The notes under the pieces were generated by a model. It searched no databases. It saw only the letters and a list, made by a program, of their open reading frames with translations, and had not been told where the DNA came from. From Botryllus schlosseri (lineage: Eukaryota > Chordata > Ascidiacea > Stolidobranchia > Styelidae): a DNA stretch of 23,429 nucleotides. Where the stretch lies: positions 1 through 23,429 of the forward strand of contig ATSW01007651.1 in assembly GCA_000444245.1 (NCBI GenBank), read 5' to 3'. A program made the position numbers and the translations under genes. Below, in pieces: positions 1 to 9,400 of the stretch. The stretch's first letter is position 1. Every line of letters begins with the position of its first letter.

Positions 1-477
1 CCCCCTTATTTTAAGGACTGCAGTAAAAATGGCTTACAAGTCGAAGTCCGGTCGGTCTTTTCGGTTTGAAACTTCATATCGGAAATATTTCGCGCTTGAA
101 TCGCGCGCGAGGACCACTCGACTAGTTAACTATATAACAATTGTATGTGCTATATTCGTGATCGAATAAAGGTTGTTAGAATAATCATCGGGAACGGACT
201 GATACCATCTGGTTCGAGTCCGACTTACACTTCCCGAATTCACATCTGCGATCGATTAAACGTTAGTTAATTGTATTGGGTTTTATTCTATTAATTTGTG
301 TTACTAGTAAATTAACTGAGAATGTGGTAGAGATCTTTACTCGATCACATTGAATTTAGCACTGCACTCAGTTATTATCTTTATTATGAATGTATTTGCA
401 ATGAGAACTTAGGGATATATGGAACTACTTTCTACTTTATAATCATGAATCACATGTCCCTACTACACTATCTACTG

Positions 478-593
478 AAGCGCCATTTTTCTTCAGCGTC
501 CCCACAGCGACCCTGAGCCAAGCGCCCCCATATCAACCCCTCAAACATCAAAATTGCCCCCTGGGGCGCTGGAGCCAAGGTTAAGAATCACTG
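478..593 (-). mobile_element. hAT-type element fragment (one end only)
   Basis: Read on the minus strand, the sequence begins CAGTGATTCTTAACCTTGG and continues into a run of GGCGCCCCAGGGGG-like sequence. This is the style of terminus found in many animal hAT transposons. The opposite end is not visible in the window, so I call it a truncated relic. Confidence 0.45.
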
Positions 594-696
594 GCACAAA
601 TCAATATAAAATGAGATGTCTATTTCTCTAATTAATAGAAAAGCGACAACATTCTTGCATTATATGGAATTGAGATATAAAATTCTGATATATTTG

Positions 697-743
697 GCGG
701 ACCGACAGGAAACCTGCCACGGACCACCGATTGAAAACCACTG
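697..743 (-). mobile_element. hAT-type terminus, orphan
   Basis: On the minus strand the stretch starts CAGTGGTTTTCAATCGGTGG and runs into GTCCGTGGCAGG. This is a classic hAT-like end of a different family from the fragment at 478-593. No partner end was found. Confidence 0.4.
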
Positions 744-938
744 AATTCTATACTGCCCTCCGACTAAAACTCACCATCGGACGTTATACCACCCAGAAAC
801 ACGAAATTCACACCGCAAAAGCACGGTGTCGCTTTTTGATGCAAACACGTATTTCATTCCTCTAGAAGTCGCGTTACTGTAAGCATAATTTATTATCGAT
901 AAGCCATAATTTTGCCAGCTAATTGTCAAAGCATATAC

Positions 939-1111
939 CTTATTACGCTAATCCTCCTGGCTGTTGCGGACCTGGTGGAAGATGTAAAGTATGCGTTCGT
1001 GTAGTTATCACCAGAAGTGACTTGATTGAGTAACCCACCATCACTGAATAATGGCATCACCGATATCCCCAATAATAAGATGTTAACTGGAGTTCTCCAC
1101 AGCATATCCAT
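939..1111 (-). CDS. Possible signal-peptide first exon of a neighbouring gene
   Basis: From ATG at 1109-1111 the frame reads MDMLWRTPVN, then a hydrophobic core ILLLGISVMPLF, then SDGGLLNQ. This is the shape of a cleavable secretion signal about 24 residues long. The frame continues through an N-glycosylation-type site (NYT) and a Ser/Thr-rich stretch to a good donor, AAG/GTATAT, at 937-938, leaving 57 codons plus two bases. The remaining exons would lie below position 939 or outside the window. It is on the same strand as the EGF-ZP gene and downstream of it, so it could start a tandem neighbour. No domain is recognised and chance is not excluded. Confidence 0.33.
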
Positions 1112-2782
1112 CGCAACCTGTAGCGCTGATTAGTCTGGGGCATATGCGAAGCCAGCTGATAGACTTCGTAGGAATTTATACCTAGCGCAGTCCGCGAAGT
1201 CGAAATTCGAAAAAATGGTTGTGTTGCATATAAAGGGCATTCATCAGATTGCACGATCTTATATTATTCACCCCTTAAATTTACTTCAGCTCAGCAAAAT
1301 GCCCACGAATATGGGTTATGGACAAACCATTACTATGATAACTAGAGCCAAGTAACCTGTACAGAACCGATTATATTATGCATTATAGAATCAGTAAACT
1401 AGAGCATTTCTCATCGTAATACCGTATCCCAGTCTATAATGGCAGGGCGACTTCTCCAAAATCTATGTTTGATTGTGTATTGCCCATGGTGCAAGACAAT
1501 CATGGTTGGTCACTCAAACCCAGATCTTAGCTTTACACCGATATCTTAAACATTGAATCCACGTAATAAATCGACCATAATCTTCATTTGATTGCACATA
1601 ATCTTCATTTGGATGTCAGCATTCAAAACGGTAGGAAAAAGTTTTTTTCTTCGATAAAGTTCTGACTAGTGTGTCAAGCGATTTCATTTTGATGTATGAT
1701 CAACGGTGTTCAATGAGCTCTTCATGTTAGATATGGAATTTAATATATTTCCAAAACATTTAAATTTTGTCGGTGAGAGAATATAAATTAATCATGATTT
1801 CAAAAATAAGAATCACATCGATTGAGTCATGTCACTCCACGGAACAAAAACATTCGGAATGAATGCGTTTTTTTTTACATCAGGGGCCCTCAAACTGGGG
1901 TACGCGAGAGAATTGGGGGGTACGCGAGCAATTTCATTTTTGTGGCATTGTGATTTGCGACAATTTTCCGGGACAGCGATTTTAACGATTATATGACAAG
2001 CGGGAATAGTTCAAGCCAACCAAATACAGCGTTTACTACGGCTTAAACGACCTCTGCTTTTACATTGCCGCCAGGGCTATTCGAACTCTATATATCGATT
2101 ATTGCCGCTAAAATTTACTTGTCCTATCTACATTCATTTCCTATCGCCACGGTGATGAGAGTTACTACGTAGCCGAATAATCTAATATAGATGTTGGATT
2201 AGTTCTACCAGAAGCAATGTCCCCTGCTTATTCTGAAAGCTACTTGATTAGCGCTATAATACGTATATTGTCGTCACGTGAAATTCCGAACTCTTTTCAC
2301 GTATACTAAACGTGGTAGGTAAAAACTTCCTAGTGGTATTTACAGTGATATGTATTGAGTCAAAATTCGACTAGTTTTGCACGAAGTTTACGCCAAGGAT
2401 AAACAATCCAGACATTACGTGGGTTTTGCAAAATTGCTAGAATCTGCAAGTGCAAGTTTTGGACGTATATGCCTTCGTTGGCTGCATTAAATGAAATGAC
2501 TTCCGAATTCCCAAAGCCATTAAGTCATTCAATTCCGCCCAAACACCAATACAGGTAAAACTTCCTCCATTCGCGTGACATCTGATGCGGAAAGACTTCA
2601 GCAATAAATACAGTTCAACTGCCAAAAAGTCATACGAATGAAATAGGCTTTACGCGAGGTTCTCCCAAATGCTGAAAATAAATAATAATTGAACATTTAC
2701 GAGTTCACCACTCGTCTTCTGCATATGTTCTCAAAGAGGAGTACAGTGTGGGCTCCAGAGGAGAAGTTACGTGATTTATATG
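1112..2782. other. Non-coding stretch with one small element
   Basis: Apart from the 177 bp element at 1881-2057, nothing is assigned. A minus-strand frame at 2437-2625 contains CHANGGSFTC, which resembles the fifth-cysteine region of calcium-binding EGF domains, but the spacing of the other cysteines does not fit. I do not call it an exon. Confidence 0.45.
1881..2057 (+). mobile_element. Short hAT-type MITE, 177 bp
   Basis: The left end is CAGGGGCCCTCAAACTGGGG. The right end, read inverted, is (G)CAGAGGTCGTTTAAGC, an imperfect match. The 8 bp TTTTACAT occurs immediately before the element (1873-1880) and immediately after it (2058-2065), as expected of a hAT target duplication. One extra base sits at the right edge. 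There is no coding capacity. Confidence 0.55.
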
Positions 2783-3912
2783 CAGAGGTGGTCAAAGTAG
2801 TCAGGAAAGCTACTCAAGTAGAAGTAGAAGTAGCGACGAACAATACTACTCAAGTACGAGTAGAAGTACTTCTTCCATAAGCAACCTANAACTACTTGAA
2901 GTAGAAGTAGAATTGATCGACTTTAAATCTACTNAAGTAAGTATGTAGTTGTGAAAACTATCGTAATTCGTTCACATGGATNGCCAAAAGGTCNAAATTG
3001 AGCTATGCGAAAGGTGCCGAGCTTGATTCATANTGCTGCATACCAGGAGGTATCAAATTTTCGACAGCATAAGCATTCATCCTCATCATGGGAAGAAAAT
3101 AATAGTATTAAAATGAAAATGCGATGCCAATTCTCTGGTTACTCCAACATCACGTTTTAGAAAATATCATGGTATGACGCNCNCCCNCATATTATAAGGN
3201 CAGTAGTTTAGCCGAAGAGCAATACGGAGAAGTTGTATAGGATACGGTGTAAACACTTTGCGCGATCAGTACATCATGTATNTNATGTCTTTANTCCAGA
3301 ATGTTTCGAAGGCTGGTATGCTAAAACAGCTCTAAAACTAAAAAAAAGTCAGAGTCTACTTTTCCAGATTAGGACACGCCATGNACTGCTAGATTACGAT
3401 ATGATAAGTAAATGCTANATTGCGAAACATCAGTTTCAAACGTTATGATGAGTCATATATACTGTGATGAAATATTTCATATGGGCGAAAGGCGACAATG
3501 CGGTGTGAATGGAACCAAGACAACCCGCTACCTAAATTATATTCACCGATACTTTCGTGAAATCATTTTTGTCACCCCGCCACCACTGCGCGCGCATAAT
3601 TGTCACTCCAAGACTACTGAGCGCGAAGCGCAACAAAATTTCTGGTCTTTACTCGACTTTTATGTATATTAAATGTGTGTACTCCGTGAAAACAGCCCCG
3701 AAATTCCTCAGGCTATCTTCGTGATTGGAGGATTAAACTACTTCTACTTGACAAACTGAAAATAGCGAAAAGTAAGTAAGTAGGTCACAAAATATTACGA
3801 AGTAGAAGTAGAAGTAGCGAAAATCAGATCTACTTGAGTAAGTACCAGAAGTACAGGCGAAATACTTGAGTACTTCGAAAAAGTACAAGTACTTCGTTAC
3901 TGACCACCTCTG
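2783..3912 (+). mobile_element. hAT-type non-autonomous element, CAGAGGTGGTCA family, copy 1
   Basis: The element starts CAGAGGTGGTCA and ends TGACCACCTCTG, a perfect 12 bp terminal inverted repeat. It is flanked on both sides by the exact 8 bp duplication TTTATATG (2775-2782 and 3913-3920). About 130 bp at each end is packed with short variants of CTACTTGAGTA and GAAGTAG. Such subterminal motif clusters are typical hAT transposase-binding arrays. The small frames inside show no transposase similarity I can recognise. All the ambiguous N bases of the window lie between 2889 and 3418 in this copy. The same family recurs at 11925-13169 (inverted) and 14525-15242 (truncated). Confidence 0.88.
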
Positions 3913-3948
3913 TTTATATGACAGCTTAACGTACATGATGTTATTATA

Positions 3949-4217
3949 TAGGGTTACCATACGTCCTCCGAGGACACCTAAATGTCCTCTTTTTTGAGGT
4001 TTTGTCCTCTTTTTTGATAATTATGGTCAAATTTACGGCCAAATTCGACTGACATACCGTAAATCAGCAATCAGCACACCAAAGTAACGCCCCGGCGGGT
4101 ATTTTGAGCGCCGAGCTGGAAAGTTGACCATTTTTTCTTTTAGTCAACCGAGCTAACAGCGGGGAAAAATTTTGAAAAAGTGTCCTCCTTTCCCGATTCC
4201 AAAATATGGTAACACTA
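3949..4217 (+). mobile_element. hAT-type MITE, 269 bp, TAGGGTTACCAT ends
   Basis: The termini are TAGGGTTACCAT and, inverted, TAGTGTTACCAT, differing by one base. The exact 8 bp TTATTATA flanks both sides (3941-3948 and 4218-4225). Inside, a GTCCTCTTTTTTGA motif is repeated near the left end, with a GTGTCCTCC motif near the right end. It is non-coding. It lies only 36 bp from the end of the CAGAGGTGG element, showing that the spot received insertions repeatedly. Confidence 0.82.
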
Positions 4218-4225
4218 TTATTATA

Positions 4226-6240
4226 TGAATATTGATCAAGGATGGTGCGGAAGTAGGTTGACGTTCGTGTATGGTCTGCGAAATTGGATATATAATTTTG
4301 TGGTTCGCGTTTGCAAAAGAACTTATAGGTTCTACCCTGTAAAAAAATATTGTAAAATATCAGAATTTCATGGTCATTAGGGATACGTCGAACTAACGTC
4401 GAGGAAGATAACGCAGTTTACAAGCAGCTGGAGTCCGATTACACGAGAATAACAATCTCACAATACCTTCGGCTTGCGTTGTAATATAATGATGGAGCAT
4501 TTCGCTCTTAGTCACATGGTCATGCATGACATCTTTCGACTGATATCTAGCGCACTACTGCGGCAAATTGTTATTCTTATTACAGACAAACGTGTGAAAA
4601 GGAGGGCAAACAGGAAATTCTGTCTGAATTAGCTCTGTGACGTCACGCGATGCCATATGTTTGTGTTCATACTCCCCATAACGTTTTAGGTGCTCGCACC
4701 ATCCCTAATATGCTATTTATATATTATCTGCCCAGAGGTATTCAATATCATGTAAATTACAAACTGCTCTTTCATGCCATGGCACGAAATCAAGGAATTT
4801 TTTGATGCCAAACAATAAATATGTTGATTTAAAATAATCTCAGGTTTTAGATGTCTTTGATTCGATTTACAGCCTTGCCGTTGAACCCGACCGGATAAGT
4901 TGCTAATTTTGGCTTCTTCAGTTATAGAAATGGTATTAATATTGGGCAATTTTGCATCGACGATAAACCAACTGTCACGATTTAAATATAATCTGAGCCA
5001 AAGGCTAGCGGTCGAATTATTACATATGGACCGGTGCGATGCAGACAAAGTTGACGGCAAATGATCTGCCCAACCGAGTCCGAAATTGACTCCCATCTAT
5101 GATATGCATGCTATGTTTATCACAATAGACATATTTTAATGACGACATCGTAGTGATGGAAAGCAAAAGTATCTAATAATGCTATAAGTCCCATCTTCGA
5201 TACTCGTATTCTCTGTAATTTTCTGAGTGCTCACAGCGAGTGAAGAAAATGACGTCATATCTTGTGATATGATTGTTGATATACGATGTTCTTTTGAATT
5301 CTCAACTGGTTGCTGACGATTACCCATGACGAGTGTCAGCCGAAAATATTCGGGTTCATTTCAATATAAATATACTATTCAATTATATATAGAAGTTCTG
5401 TACCTCCAAAAAGCTGTTGAATTATAATGATGCGTATCTCAAAATAGATATACTGCCGACGCAGGTAATGAATTCCAAGTTTAACAAGATGATATAAATA
5501 TCCACGTACCTGCTTCATTTTTAGAGTTTACGATAGTAAGACTACTCTTTGTGATTTGCGGATTGGTGATTACGATAAGCTATATGTGTAACGCAGGAAC
5601 GCGACACCATCGAATATTCTCATTTTAAATTATACGGATTAGCATGATTATTATCATTAACATTATTTTCATTCGTATGCACGTTGCAGAACCTTGTCTT
5701 CAATAATATCTCGACCAGGGTGGATGAGTCTGAGTCGCAATTGCGATTTGAACAGTAGCCTAGGAGCCTGTCGGCTGTTAGTGAGCGATTTTATGTTGTA
5801 TGCTATGGGTTTGGCGAATCGAAAGTTGGGATCTTTGTCGTGGTTCTGGCAAAACTGCCAAATTATAAAAGTATGGAAAATAAATTCCATTCCATTCTTA
5901 AAAACTACTGAAATTTCGTTCCACACGCCATACCATACCATGCCCTGCCCTGGTTTATAATATAGTGGCTAGACGCCATTCTTTTGTCAGGTAGCGCCTT
6001 GAAATCAAGCTTCAACTGATACCTTGTTTCGCATCTCTCAAATATTGTATTTTCTAATTTGTAAAAGGTACTTAAAATATTCAAAAATGAGCTGCCGATA
6101 TCATAGAGAGATTTGCATTGTCGTAATAGTCATTGGTATTTATTGTCGTCTCAGCGAACTCCAGATAAATGGAAGATGCCCCCAGGTTGGGAACCCCTTG
6201 TCTAATAGATAGGCCTCAACTAACTTTGAGGCGCATCAGC
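4226..6240. other. Intergenic stretch downstream of the EGF-ZP gene, unassigned frames
   Basis: The longest frame is on the minus strand at 4713-5096 (127 codons). It follows an acceptor-like ATATCATAG and contains a possible donor (GGCT/GTAAAT) after about 80 codons. The encoded stretch ASLWLRLYLNRDSWFIVDAK is neither low-complexity nor a domain I know. Another minus frame lies at 5136-5327. At 5669-5960 both strands are open over much the same region, which usually means neither is coding. A hAT-like end sits at 6150-6200. No gene is claimed. Confidence 0.4.
6150..6200 (-). mobile_element. hAT-type terminus, orphan
   Basis: Read on the minus strand from 6200, the sequence is CAAGGGGTTCCCAACCTGGG followed by GGC, the standard look of a hAT end. 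The matching end and a target duplication were not found, so its length is unknown. It lies just beyond the poly(A) site of the EGF-ZP gene. Confidence 0.4.
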
Positions 6241-6255
6241 ATAGATCACTGAAAT

Positions 6256-6261
6256 TTTATT
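6256..6261 (-). terminator. Poly(A) signal AATAAA of the EGF-ZP gene
   Basis: On the minus strand AATAAA lies 15 bases after the TGA stop of the last EGF-ZP exon. This gives a very short 3' untranslated region. The position supports the call that the exon at 6277-6414 is terminal. Confidence 0.65.
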
Positions 6262-6276
6262 GAAAATACATTTCTC

Positions 6277-6414
6277 TCAATGTCCGGAATCAGAGTATGC
6301 AGTTTGTTCATCTGGATTCGGTTTCCCGGGTATAACTTCAATTTCCATTCGTGATGTTCTGTCAATTGTTGCTTTTATATTCGGTGATTCAGTTGTGCTT
6401 ATGTCCGCCTCAGC
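6277..6414 (-). CDS. EGF-ZP gene, last exon (polar C-terminal tail)
   Basis: After the acceptor TTCCTAAG the frame reads AEADISTTESPNIKATIDR and on to SDSGH and TGA, 45 residues. Only this frame is open; the other two stop at once. It has the phase (0) that the preceding exon requires. The tail is acidic and Ser/Thr-rich. It contains RTSR, which fits the minimal furin pattern RxxR often found after ZP domains. No hydrophobic segment follows. Confidence 0.75.
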   Translation of the reverse strand, partial: AEADISTTESPNIKATIDRTSRMEIEVIPGKPNPDEQTAYSDSGH

Positions 6415-9400
6415 CTTAGGAATACAAAAAGGGATTATGAACCGAAATAGAACGGGGGTGTTAGTAACGAAGAGATTCCACTAGACGTTTCCAGGGGCCT
6501 TGATAATATACTTGATGATACTATACTAATTTCTAATTTTTGATGGGATTACAAATGAATTATTGTGACATATTGTGTATGTGTGTGCGTGTATGTGTGT
6601 GTGTGTGTATGACATATTGTATATGTAGCATCAACGGTATTCTGGGTGAGACAAAATGCGCACCCCACAATATCGAGTTGTGACATTGTGGTGCGAAACC
6701 ATTGACTGCCGCATAGCCTATTAGAAATATCATGAGTAAAAATAATTTTCAGTCTTCAACATTTATCCCGTGATATATTTCACAGAATTAAATAAAAGGC
6801 ATAAAATGTGTGCTGCTCTGCGAAACGGACAGCCTCCATATACAGCTAGAGTATGTACATTGTAGAACCAATAACATAACATTCTTTTATGCGATTCCAT
6901 GTAGATAATGTAAAGATTTTCGTGTTGATATGATAGACGGGGGCTCTTAAACTGGGGTGTACGGGCTACAAACTCAGATTATCCTTTGAGAATTGAGTCG
7001 TGATTGGGAGTGAAACTATAACTTCCATATCTAGTTATTAGTTATCTTATTTCAGGCATGAAATAACGTAAATAGATTTCAGGTTGATGTCCTTCCATCA
7101 GTCACCTGCTTCTTAAATTGTGGGTACGCAGAACCGCCTACAAAACTTGAAGGGGTCCGCGATCAAAGAAAGTTTTAGAACCTCTGATTTATTCGCTCCT
7201 TACCTCCTCTATTTACTCGTCATCATATATGAATGAGTTACGTGAAGAAGGAGATGGATTTGGAGGTATTGGTTAACCCAGTGGTTCTCAACCGGTGTGG
7301 CGATTGGACCGATGCAGGGAGCAAATGCGGTTAACTAGGTTCACGTGGAACAAAAAATAACGAATCCAAATTATGAGTGCGGCATAATCGCGGGTTCTAT
7401 TATTTTACAAGCTCAGGATACACGATGTACATTGTACAATTGGAAGTAATGAACAGATGGGAGCATGTCGAAACGACCGACTACGGTCTCTCAATCTATA
7501 GCATCCACTCGACCTAGCGTCCGATGGAACAGTGATCTATATATTTCTTCAATTTAGGCTTCTTCGGTATTTTCATTCTCTTCCTGAATTTGTCCTTGAT
7601 TGGGTCTTTCTCTGGACATTCTTGTATGGAAACTGTGAGCACAACAATGTAGGGGGGTATCAGGTCAACCTCATATGCTTTCGAACGTAATACTGCCAAG
7701 AGGTGATGCGAACTATTTCCGTCCTTTGAGACGGTGCCGCGAGGTCAAAATGGGTTGAGAACCACTGGGTTAACCGATCAAAAAATATAACAAACGACAA
7801 CAATAATTCTTTTAAAGCAAGGTCCATGATATAAATGCAACACTAGTCTCGATATAGCCCAACAGCTTGCAATAAACCGAAGGAATAGGCGGGAACACAT
7901 ACGCATCTTGCCGATTATACCTTGTCGGATTCCTTGCACTTTATGTCGCAGGTTTCTTCAACATGATCTTCTACGCATACTTTACTCGCACAATGAAGGT
8001 ACAGCTTTCGATAAAATTGTTGATGTTAGGGCATAAGAAGGAGCAATATTGTGGGAAATGATACGGATGAGATAATAGTGACAGTCCAATGACAACCAAA
8101 TAACGCATGATATTTCAAATGCCTGAGATTGAACTAGACTTATAGTTAAATCACCTTCCCTGGGTTGACTTTGAAGGAAAACGACTCGAAACTAAAATAT
8201 GCGGCAAGCTTATCTCCATCTGACACAGATTCGAAGCGGAAAGTTTCATCCAGTACGCAACTGTATAAATATAAAACATCAGAGGTATGTACAAGCCACC
8301 AGTCTGTCATTGAGGTAAAATCTCTTGGTCGTTTGTGAAACGAGCCTCGCGGTCCCTTAGTAACCAGCGATTCAATACTCGGAACTGCGAAAGCTGGAGT
8401 GGATACCTTCGAAATGCACTATGGATATTCTGGAACGATACATTTTAGGTAACAAAATATCTAAGCAATCATATGTTACCATTTTTAAATCATATGCCTT
8501 AGTTTGGTTACCGATGAGTGACCGATAATGTTCATAGCACAGTATTTTTGGGAATCTTCTAGAAACACTGCTCTATACCCATCTTCCAGCATCATGTATC
8601 GCCGACTTTTGTCGATGTCTGTACTGTCGGATGTTGCGTAGCAAGCGACGGGGTGGAGTTCGTAGCCGCGAGACAAGGTCGGGTCCCGGTTTACATTAAT
8701 CGAAATCTTAACACAATAGGATTGATATGAAAGTTATTACAAGTTATCAGGATCCATTCAATCTTAACTACTGATTTGCCATCCACTCGTGACAAGGAGT
8801 GGGCAAAAGAGAGTACCGGAGCAATTCAATTACGGATAGAGTATTAGCCGTCAAGGGATATTCGAGTAGCACTCATTATGACATCATGGTAGATGATGGT
8901 GTCCATATTTTTGCGGTCTAAAGTCCGGACAGTGTTTAGTACCCACTATGGAGTCACAATGTAGAACTCGAGGCCGATTTTGGGATGTTCCACGACCTTG
9001 ATCAAAATAAAATATATATTTTCGTAGTCAGTTCAGTACCCCTGTGGCTTCCGATTTATAGTTGTTTCATCAAGTTTCGCGCTCGGCACGCTAGTCCTGA
9101 TACTGCCGTGAGTTAAGGGGGCGAGGCTGCTGTCAACTGAACATTTTTTCGTCCTTCGCGCGATTTACCTCCGATCCATAGTTATTGCTCTTTGTATAGT
9201 CCGAATTGCATATTTGAGAATTCTCTCTGCCATGCCATCAAAGCATAGTGTGCTACAATGGGATGGACACAAGCAAATATCACGGCTCACTGCGATTGGT
9301 TTACGTCACACTTTCGAATCGGCCAAAGGCAATTTTACTGTAATTTTTGACCGGCTTACCGCGCGCGAAAATTGATAACATTGGTATCAATTGAAAGCCG

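Larger units (their letters stand above)
1..938. other. Intergenic or intronic stretch with hAT scraps
   Basis: No coding region is supported here. It contains two orphan hAT-type ends, listed separately, and at 211-221 the motif GGTTCGAGTCC. That motif matches the internal B box of tRNA and SINE promoters, but no convincing A box or cloverleaf surrounds it. The rest is AT-rich sequence without visible structure. Confidence 0.5.
6415..7920. other. Intron with microsatellite and hAT insertions
   Basis: This 1506 bp intron separates the ZP domain from the tail exon. It holds a GT-rich microsatellite (6574-6610), a probable hAT relic (6938-7186) and a complete 489 bp hAT-type element (7279-7767). 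I searched it for an exon encoding a membrane segment and found no convincing one. Confidence 0.6.

Noticed and set aside
200-235. tRNA-like GGTTCGAGTCC
   Set aside because: The B box stands alone: no A box at the right distance and no foldable acceptor or anticodon stems, so no tRNA or SINE is called.
2437-2625. EGF-like CHANGGSFTC in a minus frame
   Set aside because: Only part of an EGF-CA pattern is present, the remaining cysteine spacing is wrong, and no phase-compatible partner exon was found.
5669-5960. Overlapping 88-90 codon frames on both strands
   Set aside because: Both strands are open over the same bases, neither has a recognisable domain, and a weak B-box-like GTTCAAATC on the minus strand is not enough to call a SINE.
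7514-7699. Lys/Pro-rich minus frame that could have been a cytoplasmic tail
   Set aside because: It lies wholly inside a transposon with perfect ends and target duplication. The direct join of exons 7921 and 6414 is in phase without it.
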